Part shown: positions 44,534 to 52,068 of the stretch, piece by piece
How positions within the stretch are numbered: the stretch's first letter is position 1
How the letters are laid out: each line of letters opens with the position of its first letter
NCBI GenBank assembly: GCA_910586225.1
Contig: CAJUIL010000010.1
Span: 1-64,000, forward strand
Origin: an uncultured Eubacterium sp.
Lineage (GTDB): Bacteria > Bacillota > Clostridia > Lachnospirales > Lachnospiraceae
DNA length: 64,000 nt
Direction: 5' to 3'
Made by a program: the position numbers and the translations under genes
Notes under the pieces: model-generated
The model's input: only the letters and a program-made list of their open reading frames with translations
What the model was told of the DNA's origin: nothing
Database searches by the model: none

Positions 44534-44567
44534 TTAAAAAGCCAACAGAAAACTGTTGGCTTTTTAA
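44534..44567 (-). terminator. Flagellin gene terminator
   Basis: A 15-bp stem (ttaaaaagccaacag / ctgttggctttttaa) with an AAAA loop on the plus strand (TTTT on the minus), ending in a T-run in the minus direction. Directly behind the flagellin stop. Confidence 0.85.
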
Positions 44568-44584
44568 AATCATTCATTAACCGA

Positions 44585-45397
44585 TTAACCTAATAAGGAT
44601 AATACACCCTGAGTAGACTGATTTGCCTGTGCAAGCATAGACTGACCTGCCTGTGCAAGAATATTGTTCTTGCTGTACTCAACCATTTCCTCAGCCATAT
44701 CTGTATCACGAAGACGAGATTCAGCAGCCTGAGTATTTTCAGAAATATTATCCAGGTTAGAAATAGTATGCTCTAATCTGTTCTGCAATGCTCCCAAGTA
44801 AGAACGCTGTTCAGATACTACATTAATAGCACCCTGAATTGCACTCATTGCGTTACCAGCAGCGCTAAATGAACCTACTGATAAGCCGCTAACACCGATA
44901 GCTCCAACGCTCATGCAGTTGATAGAAATTGTAATCTTCTGACCACTTAAAGAACCAACCTGCAATTTCTTAGAAGAGAAGCTACCATCAATCAGGTTCA
45001 TTGTGTTGAACTGTGTTGTTGAGCTAATTCTGTTGATTTCTGAAGACAGCTGATCAATTTCTTTCTGAATAGCACCTCTATCAATAGAAGTATTTGTATC
45101 ATTAGCTGCCTGAGTAGCTAACTCGTTCATACGCTGTAAGATAGAATGTGTTTCAGCTAATGCACCTTCTGCAACCTGGATCAAAGATACACCATCCTGT
45201 GCGTTTGCAGATGCTTTGTTAAGGCCTCTTACCTGGCTTCTCATTTTTTCAGAAATTGTTAAGCCTGCTGCATCATCGCCTGCACGGTTAATTCTATAAC
45301 CAGAAGACAACTTTTCAGAAGATTTAGACTGAGCAGATGTTGTAATGCCTAACTGTCTGTTTGCGTTCATTGCTGTAAGATTGTGCTGTACTACCAT
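44585..45397 (-). CDS. hag: Flagellin, filament protein
   Basis: A 270-residue flagellin, short for the family, with almost only the D0 and D1 domains. It begins MVVQHNLTAMNANRQLGIT and ends ILAQAGQSMLAQANQSTQGVLSLLG. The D1 region MNELATQAANDTNTSIDRGA keeps the TLR5-contacting pattern. The short centre (SVGAIGVSGLSVGSFSAAGN) is Ser-rich and is the likely glycosylated surface. The frame opens upstream at 45433, but AAGGAGG stands nine bases before the ATG at 45397. A sigma-28-like promoter, a CsrA-type hairpin and a strong terminator flank it. Confidence 0.95.
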   Translation of the reverse strand: MVVQHNLTAMNANRQLGITTSAQSKSSEKLSSGYRINRAGDDAAGLTISEKMRSQVRGLNKASANAQDGVSLIQVAEGALAETHSILQRMNELATQAANDTNTSIDRGAIQKEIDQLSSEINRISSTTQFNTMNLIDGSFSSKKLQVGSLSGQKITISINCMSVGAIGVSGLSVGSFSAAGNAMSAIQGAINVVSEQRSYLGALQNRLEHTISNLDNISENTQAAESRLRDTDMAEEMVEYSKNNILAQAGQSMLAQANQSTQGVLSLLG

Positions 45398-45406
45398 AAA
45401 ATTTTT

Positions 45407-45440
45407 CCTCCTTGAATTTAATACATCTTCCATGATGTAT
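45407..45440 (-). promoter_or_regulatory. CsrA-binding leader of flagellin mRNA
   Basis: On the minus strand the leader forms a 7-bp hairpin (atacatc / gatgtat, 45421-45440) whose loop ATGGAA carries GGA, and the Shine-Dalgarno AAGGAGG (45407-45413) carries a second GGA. In Bacillus subtilis CsrA binds two such sites of hag mRNA. The csrA and fliW genes lie nearby. Confidence 0.65.
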
Positions 45441-45541
45441 GTGCTGTTTTTATTTGTTGCCTGCTTCTGCCTAACTGGCCGTACGCTCCAATCAGACTTC
45501 TGCTTTCAAGTAACAAAGGTTATCTTGTTTACTTGTATTAT

Positions 45542-45568
45542 ATATCGGATGTAACACTGAATACTTTA
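45542..45568 (-). promoter_or_regulatory. Sigma-28 promoter of flagellin
   Basis: TAAA and TCCGATAT are separated by 15 bases on the minus strand, matching the flagellar consensus TAAA-N15-GCCGATAA at 4/4 and 6/8. The leader to the ATG is about 140 bases. Confidence 0.8.
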
Positions 45569-45590
45569 TAGTGAAATTCAACTTTTTTAT

Positions 45591-46073
45591 TTAGTTTTTA
45601 TGGTCCATAAATTGAGCATCTACATAATTCGTATTTGTCATACTGCGATAATACTGATTTACTGCCTTATAACTTGCCTTAACTTCACGTATCTGCTTTT
45701 TTACATCAGAAAATTTCTTCTGTGCCAGTTTATAATTTCTCTGCTCTTCTGCCTGAATACTGCTGCTTTCCGCAGTAACCTGACGAATCCGCTCCTGAAG
45801 CCGCCGAATCTGCTCCCGATACCGTCCCTTATCTGACTGAAGCTGATGACGAATTCGCTCATATATTTCTTCAAAACCATTATCCAGAAGCTCCAGCTTT
45901 TCTACTAAAACACCCTTTGCTTCCATATTTTCCTCAAACTCATCGGGTCCTAGTTCTTCATCCAGCAAAAGGACACGCTGCTGCTCATTTTTAATACGAA
46001 TCTGCTGCAAAATCCCCAATTTTTTATCCAGACTTTGCTCTAAAATATTCAGATAATTTTCTTCCGGCATCAT
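45591..46073 (-). CDS. FliT-like coiled-coil flagellar chaperone
   Basis: A strongly helical, charged protein of about 160 residues (NYLNILEQSLDKKLGILQQI, then REQIRRLQERIRQV and YNQYY-like end VNQYYRSMTNTN). It lies directly behind fliS, where FliT or an FlgN-like export chaperone is often found. The frame opens at 46091 with TTG, but AGGAG is followed by ATG ATG at 46073/46070, so I start there. Assignment to FliT rests on position and helical nature; no specific motif is diagnostic. Confidence 0.6.
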   Translation of the reverse strand: MMPEENYLNILEQSLDKKLGILQQIRIKNEQQRVLLLDEELGPDEFEENMEAKGVLVEKLELLDNGFEEIYERIRHQLQSDKGRYREQIRRLQERIRQVTAESSSIQAEEQRNYKLAQKKFSDVKKQIREVKASYKAVNQYYRSMTNTNYVDAQFMDHKN

Positions 46074-46095
46074 TCTCCTCATTCCTGACAAACTA

Positions 46096-46467
46096 TTAAA
46101 CAGACTTACTCATGACTTCCTTCCAAGTATCACGCATAGTTCTTAAATGTTTCAAAACCTCTTCCAGCGTTTTCTTATCTTTTTTGATATTTGCCTGTAC
46201 AAGACATTCCTGCAAATATTGATATACATTATTAAAATCTTTGGCTACCGGATATTTATAATTTAATGTAGATTGAAATTCTTCTATAATACGTTCAACC
46301 TTTACTATATTGATATGCGCTTTTTGCACATTATTCTCCTCTACAGCAGCTATTGCCATATTACAGAACTTAATCGCACCATCATAAAGCATTAATGTAA
46401 GTTCCGGCTTCGTAGCCGTCAAAATTTTATTATTTGCATATGCTGCGTATCCATTATTTGCTAACAT
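46096..46467 (-). CDS. fliS: FliS, flagellin export chaperone
   Basis: A 123-residue protein starting MLANNGYAAYANNKILTATK, the usual FliS opening, with ELTLMLYDGAIKFCNMAI, the family's signature segment. It binds the C-terminal D0 helix of flagellin in the cytoplasm and prevents early polymerisation. It lies 33 bases behind fliD in the order flaG-fliD-fliS, and its stop is followed by a FliT-like gene. Confidence 0.93.
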   Translation of the reverse strand: MLANNGYAAYANNKILTATKPELTLMLYDGAIKFCNMAIAAVEENNVQKAHINIVKVERIIEEFQSTLNYKYPVAKDFNNVYQYLQECLVQANIKKDKKTLEEVLKHLRTMRDTWKEVMSKSV

Positions 46468-46500
46468 CTTGGTCCTCCGTGATCTTAGATATCATTTTTA

Positions 46501-48876
46501 TCATGAGCCAAGCATTCCGGCAAATGCGGACTGCTGACTTTGAAGTTTTGCCAATGCTGTTTCCATAGCCGCAAATTTCTTATAATATGCGTCTTCCATT
46601 GCTGTTACTTTTTGCTCCCATGAGCTAATTTTCTTTGTATAGTCGCTGTAGCTCTGTGCCATTGCCTTATCGTTATAGATAGACTGGAAAGACCGCAAGC
46701 TAGAAGTTTTCATTTGATCTGTTAACCCATCGTACAATTCATTAGCCGCACTTTGAATAATGCTTAGTACAGTATCTGGGTCAGAATTCAGCATAGACAT
46801 AAGCTTATCTGCATTTGCTGAAGTAGTATCATCATCCGCATCACCATCAATATGAAGCTCGTATCTATTTGCCGCAGTTGTTTTAAAATAACTGCCGGTT
46901 GAAATTCCCAATGATGCCAAACTATATTTCTTACCATTTACTACATATGATTTAGACATTGCTGATGTCATAACATTCATTAATGTTGATAAATTACTGT
47001 CACGACGTAGCAAAGAATCCTTTATTTTCTTTTCCCATTCTGCTACATCTGATTCAGACAATGCTTCCTTTTCTTCTGAAGTAAGTGGTTCATAACCTTT
47101 TGCAGAATCAGCATTATATAACGATGACATTTCGTTAATAATACTGTTATATTCAGAAATAAAGTCTTTAACCTTATCGTAAAGCCCTTGTGTATCTGTC
47201 GCAGTTGTAATTGTAATTTCATCAGTCGAAGCTGCAAGTGTCTGGATTGTTAATCCATTTACATTAAATGTGTTTGAACCAGAAGTAAATAAAGCCCCAT
47301 TTAACTCAATTTGAGCATCCTGCCCATTTACCTTACTTGCTCCCACACTTGCATCTTTTAATTCATAATCCCCACTGCTGTTCAGCTGATAATTATCTTG
47401 AAAATACTGAACCTTATCAGCCAAAGAGGCTACGTATGCATCGATATCTGGATTTCCGGCATTCGCCATTGCTGTTGTCAAATCACTGCTATCAATATTT
47501 TTATGCTCCTGCAGTATTTGATCCGCTGCTTCTATACTATCTCTATTATTCTGTATCTCCTCATTATTTACTTTAACATCATCCTGATATTTAGAACGAA
47601 GATCAGCAAGACTTTGTATACTACTAGCACCTGCCCTGACATCTTTTACTTCATCCACATATACCTGATTTGTCGCATCTTTTTCATATGCGTCCGCAGC
47701 TGCCTGATTTGCTGCATAAGCTTTGATCTGTTTAAACAGCTGTGTATCTTCTTGTACTGGATTACCGTTTTTATCTAATACAGGATCTCCATTTTCATCA
47801 ACTTTATTTTGCTTTTCTGTGATATTATATGTTGTTTTTAAATCATCATAAAGCTGTTTTCCATTGATAATATCTGCTGGATTATCATTGCTTGTCGCAG
47901 CTCTCAATGTTCCATCTGCTTCACGTACATAATTCTTATCTCTATTAGCCGCAGTCATCCTTGCAAGCTGCGATAGAGCTTTAGCATCTTTTTCATCCGA
48001 TACAACAGCATTTACTGCATCAACATTTTCCACCGCAGTTACATAAGTAATTGCGCTCGATAATTGTGTATTATGCGACTGTCTAAGAGAAATATCTTGC
48101 GTATAATTTTCCTTGTCCTGTTTTGTCTGAGCAAGTAAAATAACATCCTGCTTCAGCTTATTCGTATCAACCGCTCCAGTGGCAGAATTATAATATTGAA
48201 TCCATGCTGCTGCTTCATCACTGGAGGTTTTAGATGATACACTAACTCCCAAAGCCTTTAAAGCTTCCTGACCTTTATTATCCAATGCTGTTAGTGTAAA
48301 ATCAGCTGCTTCTCCTGTATTCTTTGAAGAAATAAACAATCTCTGATTCGTTTCATCATAAGATGCCTGTACCCCTGTACCTGAATTATTTAATTGAGAA
48401 ATAAAATCAGATATCTTTGTATTTTCATCGACTGTAATGTCTTTTGTAACTCCATTTCCAGAAATACGATACGTTCCTGAACCACTTGTATAACCTAAAT
48501 CTGCAAGTGTAGCAGATTTACCCTTCTTATTGTTTTTCAGCTGTCCGCCAGTCAAATATCCACCTTTCGCAACTGAATTAACACGAAGTGTCTGCGTTCC
48601 ATTTACCGCACCTTTGCCTGCTGTCACCGTTGCTTTTGTCGTATCTGACACAGTGGTCTTCTTTACATTATAACCAGATGTAAAACGCAGGCTGTCTAAA
48701 GATTTGTATAAATTTAACACCTTAGCATTCAAACTTTTCCACTTATCCTGTGTCCAAGATAATTTCGTCTGCTGCTTCTTAACTTTATCACCCTTTGACC
48801 TGTATGCTGAAACAAGTTCCTTGATAATAGAATCCGTATCTAAACCTGAATTCAGCCCAGTAATTCGAATTGTCAT
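46501..48876 (-). CDS. fliD: FliD, filament cap protein
   Basis: A 791-residue hook-associated protein 2. The N-terminal TIRITGLNSGLDTDSIIKELV and the C-terminal region (SYSDYTKKISSWEQKVTAME, then AMETALAKLQSQQSAFAGML) are the conserved D0/D1 segments. The middle, from about residue 250 to 530, is a long variable insertion rich in Asp, Asn and Lys, larger than in Bacillus FliD. It caps the filament and helps flagellin fold. Third gene of a unit starting at the promoter near 49430. Confidence 0.93.
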   Translation of the reverse strand: MTIRITGLNSGLDTDSIIKELVSAYRSKGDKVKKQQTKLSWTQDKWKSLNAKVLNLYKSLDSLRFTSGYNVKKTTVSDTTKATVTAGKGAVNGTQTLRVNSVAKGGYLTGGQLKNNKKGKSATLADLGYTSGSGTYRISGNGVTKDITVDENTKISDFISQLNNSGTGVQASYDETNQRLFISSKNTGEAADFTLTALDNKGQEALKALGVSVSSKTSSDEAAAWIQYYNSATGAVDTNKLKQDVILLAQTKQDKENYTQDISLRQSHNTQLSSAITYVTAVENVDAVNAVVSDEKDAKALSQLARMTAANRDKNYVREADGTLRAATSNDNPADIINGKQLYDDLKTTYNITEKQNKVDENGDPVLDKNGNPVQEDTQLFKQIKAYAANQAAADAYEKDATNQVYVDEVKDVRAGASSIQSLADLRSKYQDDVKVNNEEIQNNRDSIEAADQILQEHKNIDSSDLTTAMANAGNPDIDAYVASLADKVQYFQDNYQLNSSGDYELKDASVGASKVNGQDAQIELNGALFTSGSNTFNVNGLTIQTLAASTDEITITTATDTQGLYDKVKDFISEYNSIINEMSSLYNADSAKGYEPLTSEEKEALSESDVAEWEKKIKDSLLRRDSNLSTLMNVMTSAMSKSYVVNGKKYSLASLGISTGSYFKTTAANRYELHIDGDADDDTTSANADKLMSMLNSDPDTVLSIIQSAANELYDGLTDQMKTSSLRSFQSIYNDKAMAQSYSDYTKKISSWEQKVTAMEDAYYKKFAAMETALAKLQSQQSAFAGMLGS

Positions 48877-48891
48877 ATCTGACCTACCTCC

Positions 48892-49341
48892 TTAACCTTT
48901 TTCGTCAACCATAATTCCAGCCATTTCCCAAACCTTTTGTATCATATCCAATGTTTCTTCAGGCGGATATTCCTTGAGAACATTTTTGGAGTCTTTGTCT
49001 ACGATCTTGATCATCACACGATTTGTTCCCTCATGGAAACCAAAAACCGCTTCTGTCTGCGCCATCATATTCTTTTTTAGTTTTTCTACAGCTGCCTGGA
49101 GCTGCCTGTTTTGGTGGGCATTACCGCTGCCTGTCTGATCATTTCTGCCTTCCTGATCACTATGAACAGGCTGCAAAGGCTTCACAATCTTATCTTCCAT
49201 CACGCAAGGTGCAGATTTACCGTTTGCTTCTGGTGCAGCTTTATCAGTCTTTACAGATTCCTTTGCCTTTACCGGTTTTGCTGCGTCTGACACACTTCCC
49301 TGATACGCCGTCGCAGCTGCTTTCATTGCTTCAATCGCCAT
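48892..49341 (-). CDS. flaG: FlaG family protein
   Basis: About 149 residues. The C-terminal half (LQAAVEKLKKNMMAQTEAVF and IKIVDKDSKNVLKEYPPEET) is the conserved FlaG domain, and the N-terminal half is Ala/Lys-rich and unordered. FlaG affects filament length. The ATG at 49341 has AGGAGG eight bases upstream and is preferred to the GTG at 49350. First gene of the flaG-fliD-fliS unit with a sigma-28-like promoter. Confidence 0.88.
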   Translation of the reverse strand: MAIEAMKAAATAYQGSVSDAAKPVKAKESVKTDKAAPEANGKSAPCVMEDKIVKPLQPVHSDQEGRNDQTGSGNAHQNRQLQAAVEKLKKNMMAQTEAVFGFHEGTNRVMIKIVDKDSKNVLKEYPPEETLDMIQKVWEMAGIMVDEKG

Positions 49342-49404
49342 TGTCTCCACCTCCTTGTGAATACTTCTATGCCCATTGATGTTACTGCTTTTCGTTTGTT
49401 CTAT

Positions 49405-49431
49405 ATATCGGTAAAATTTTTTAAAACATTA
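49405..49431 (-). promoter_or_regulatory. Sigma-28-like promoter of flaG-fliD-fliS
   Basis: TAAT and ACCGATAT on the minus strand, 15 bases apart, 3/4 and 6/8 matches to the flagellar sigma consensus. It is 64 bases before the flaG ATG. Confidence 0.65.
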
Positions 49432-49475
49432 GCTTGTAATGCAGTCTTTTCGTTACACTGCAGCGAAAGATGCAT

Positions 49476-49506
49476 AATTCCGGCTGAAAATACTTCAGCC
49501 GGAATT
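49476..49506 (-). terminator. Terminator-like hairpin after csrA
   Basis: A 13-bp perfect stem (aattccggctgaa / ttcagccggaatt) with a 5-base loop, ending the flgM-to-csrA unit. The following T-run is weak. Confidence 0.6.
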
Positions 49507-49516
49507 TGACAAAACG

Positions 49517-49741
49517 CTATTTGCCTTCTGAAAATAATTTTAAAGCCTTCAAACTCGCTTCACTCGCTGCAGCCTCATTTTCTTTCTGTATCTGAAGATG
49601 CACTTCTTTGCGGTAAATTGGTACTTCCTTTGGAGCAGATACGCCTATTTTTACCTGATCGCCACGGATTTCCAGAATTGTAACTTCAATGTTATTGTTC
49701 AGCATCAATGCTTCCCCTTTTTTTCTGGTCAAAGCCAGCAT
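49517..49741 (-). CDS. csrA: CsrA, RNA-binding carbon storage and flagellin regulator
   Basis: A 74-residue CsrA: MLALTRKKGEALMLNNNIEV opening, GDQVKIGVSAPKEVPIYRKEV core, with the KVLTRK-type and VPIYR residues that contact GGA RNA. It represses flagellin translation by occupying the leader and is held inactive by FliW. The start lies two bases after the fliW stop, as in most Clostridia and Bacillus, so the two are made together. It is the last gene of the flgM unit. Confidence 0.95.
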   Translation of the reverse strand: MLALTRKKGEALMLNNNIEVTILEIRGDQVKIGVSAPKEVPIYRKEVHLQIQKENEAAASEASLKALKLFSEGK

Positions 49742-49743
49742 AT

Positions 49744-50199
49744 CTACTCACCCGCTTTCTTTTTATTCAAAATATCATAGATCATATACTTTACCGGATA
49801 ATCATCTTCCACAATCTTCTGTACACCCTGAAGATTAGCTGTATTAATAATAAATGGTGCTTTCAGATTCACTGACATTTTTGTAATTTCTTCCGGAACT
49901 GTAATAGTAACAAGAATAAACGTATTCTCTTCTGTCATATTTCCCAGCGGTTCTAGCCCTTCTTCACTAACGACCAGCCGATAATCCGGCTTTACATCCA
50001 ATGGATCAATAACCGGCAAGGCAAAGGAAGGATCATCCATGGACTGCAGCCACTTGATATTTCCTTTTCCTTCCTTTTCTTCATCATGGATCAGAGTAAA
50101 ATTCTTCAGCTGCGGGAACCCAATGATCCCTTCCTTTAATTTGATGATCTTATTATCTTCTATATCAATCTCACCGAATAATCTCGTATTTGCCTTCAT
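49744..50199 (-). CDS. fliW: FliW, CsrA antagonist
   Basis: A 151-residue FliW: the opening TRLFGEIDIEDNKIIKLKEG, then GFPQLKNFTLI and SFALPVIDPLDVKPDYRLVV, are all signature segments. FliW binds flagellin when it accumulates and otherwise blocks CsrA allosterically, so flagellin synthesis matches export. Placed between flgL and csrA, with spacing of a few bases on each side. Confidence 0.94.
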   Translation of the reverse strand: MKANTRLFGEIDIEDNKIIKLKEGIIGFPQLKNFTLIHDEEKEGKGNIKWLQSMDDPSFALPVIDPLDVKPDYRLVVSEEGLEPLGNMTEENTFILVTITVPEEITKMSVNLKAPFIINTANLQGVQKIVEDDYPVKYMIYDILNKKKAGE

Positions 50200-50211
50200 T
50201 CCATACTCCTT

Positions 50212-52053
50212 TTAAATAAAGTCAAGCAACGTCATTTTTCCAATTTTAGCCGCTGACTGCAGCGCTGCCTGATATGCCACGGAAGCTGCCGTATAATTGA
50301 TGACCAGATCAGACAGATCCATATCCTCATTGATCGACTTTAATTCCTTAAACGTCGACTGCTGCACGCTCATTCTGTTTTTCGTCATTTCTACACGCGC
50401 CTGTCTGCCGCCAAGATTCGTGATCCCTAGATCAATATCATCCAAATATCCCTGAAATGTTGAAATATAGGAGCTATAAGTATCATGCATATTTTGATTC
50501 GCATAATCCCGCTGCTTTTTAGCAGCATCCAGCCATTGATTCATCTGCTCAATCTCTGCATCTGAATAATTTCCGCTTTTTATTTTATTTTCAATTTCGG
50601 CAACTGTATCATTTGCAGAAATTGCAAACTGTACCACATTGATCAGCTCGGTAATATCGCGGCGGATATTCGTGTCAAATACATCTCTCGCCTCTGTATT
50701 GATCTGCATTTGCTGTCCACTGGAAATATTATACTTAATCGCCTGTGTAATCCAGTTTCCGTTTTCGTCAAAATTCTTGTATACAATATCGTCTCTTTCT
50801 GACATATATCTTGTACAGTCGAAAAAATATTCCGGATGCAGTTCGCCTTCTTCAAATCCGTTTTTATCATAGGTAAATGAAAAAGAAGCCTTTAACTCAT
50901 CGAATTTTTTAGCAATCGTATCTTTAAAGAGCAATTCACCGCTTGCATTGTCAAATACAATTTCATTTTCGCCAATGTCATAGCCACCTTGCTCTAGATC
51001 AGAAGTATTTCTAACTTTATAAACGATCGGCTGCCCACCAATATCTGTAGATAAGCTAGAAGATCCGCCGGCTGGCTGACTGTATGTTACAGAAGCCGTC
51101 TCGGTACGTCCCGGCGGTGTTACCCCTGGACGAAGTGTTGGCGTACCGCTGCTCAGATCCCAGTCCTCATTGTTATATAACGTCACAGGATAGGTTGTTC
51201 CATCTGCAAGATTTTGGATAGTAGACGGCACAGCGGAATATCCGCTCGGCGCTGTCACGTTAATGATCTGAGCATTAGCATTATTTGGATCTGTTCCTAA
51301 CGTAAATGAACATCCCTTTGTCGTAACAGACGTACCGTCTGCAGACATCGTGACAGTATTTTTTACGCCCGCAGCATCCGTATAGGAAATGCTGAGTGAA
51401 TTTTCGTCTGCAGTGATCTTATCATAAGATAAGCGCACTCTATTTAAAGTAACATCATCAAACACTCCCACCGGAGCATTTGTATCTAAAAGTGTCTTAT
51501 CGGACGTATCATCAAATTTTCCCTTATAGTAATCCTTTTTTTGGATATCTTTATAGTCAAATGTCTCCGTTATTTGATAATGCTCTGCCTTCGCTTCTGC
51601 ACTATTCATAAACGTAACATCTTGGTTTGTCTTATACCCAGTAAAAATCGTCCGCCGGTCATAATCTGCGTTTCCTTCGCTGTAGATCTGCTGCTGCAAA
51701 GACTGCAGTTCCTTTAAGATCGCCTGACGGTTTTCCGGTTCCAGAATGTCGTTTGCCCCGTATACAGCCTGCTTATACGCATCCGAGATTAGGTCCTTCA
51801 TGTTGATCATCGCTGTCTGCGTACATTCCATCCACGATTCTGTATCTGGGATATTATATTCATAATACTGGGTGATCGTACTGAGGGTACTGCGCAGGCG
51901 CAGGGAACGGATGGCGATGATCGGGTTATCCGAAGGTTTTGTGATCTTCTTCTGGATAGACATCTGGTTATTTGTATGATCCACGTTCGCTCTGTTTGCG
52001 TTAATGTTTGATTTTGTGCGTTTTACGATCATGGAATTTGTTACTCGCATCAT
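50212..52053 (-). CDS. flgL: FlgL, hook-filament junction protein
   Basis: A 613-residue flagellin-like protein. The N-terminus MMRVTNSMIVKRTKSNINAN and the C-terminal YTAASVAYQAALQSAAKIGK are the D0 helices. The middle, about residues 180-430, is a large insertion with beta-rich, Thr/Ser-rich sequence, so it is twice the Escherichia coli length. AAGGAGG precedes the ATG. FlgL links the hook to the filament together with FlgK, which is encoded directly upstream. Confidence 0.92.
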   Translation of the reverse strand: MMRVTNSMIVKRTKSNINANRANVDHTNNQMSIQKKITKPSDNPIIAIRSLRLRSTLSTITQYYEYNIPDTESWMECTQTAMINMKDLISDAYKQAVYGANDILEPENRQAILKELQSLQQQIYSEGNADYDRRTIFTGYKTNQDVTFMNSAEAKAEHYQITETFDYKDIQKKDYYKGKFDDTSDKTLLDTNAPVGVFDDVTLNRVRLSYDKITADENSLSISYTDAAGVKNTVTMSADGTSVTTKGCSFTLGTDPNNANAQIINVTAPSGYSAVPSTIQNLADGTTYPVTLYNNEDWDLSSGTPTLRPGVTPPGRTETASVTYSQPAGGSSSLSTDIGGQPIVYKVRNTSDLEQGGYDIGENEIVFDNASGELLFKDTIAKKFDELKASFSFTYDKNGFEEGELHPEYFFDCTRYMSERDDIVYKNFDENGNWITQAIKYNISSGQQMQINTEARDVFDTNIRRDITELINVVQFAISANDTVAEIENKIKSGNYSDAEIEQMNQWLDAAKKQRDYANQNMHDTYSSYISTFQGYLDDIDLGITNLGGRQARVEMTKNRMSVQQSTFKELKSINEDMDLSDLVINYTAASVAYQAALQSAAKIGKMTLLDFI

Positions 52054-52068
52054 AAACTGTTCCCTCCT

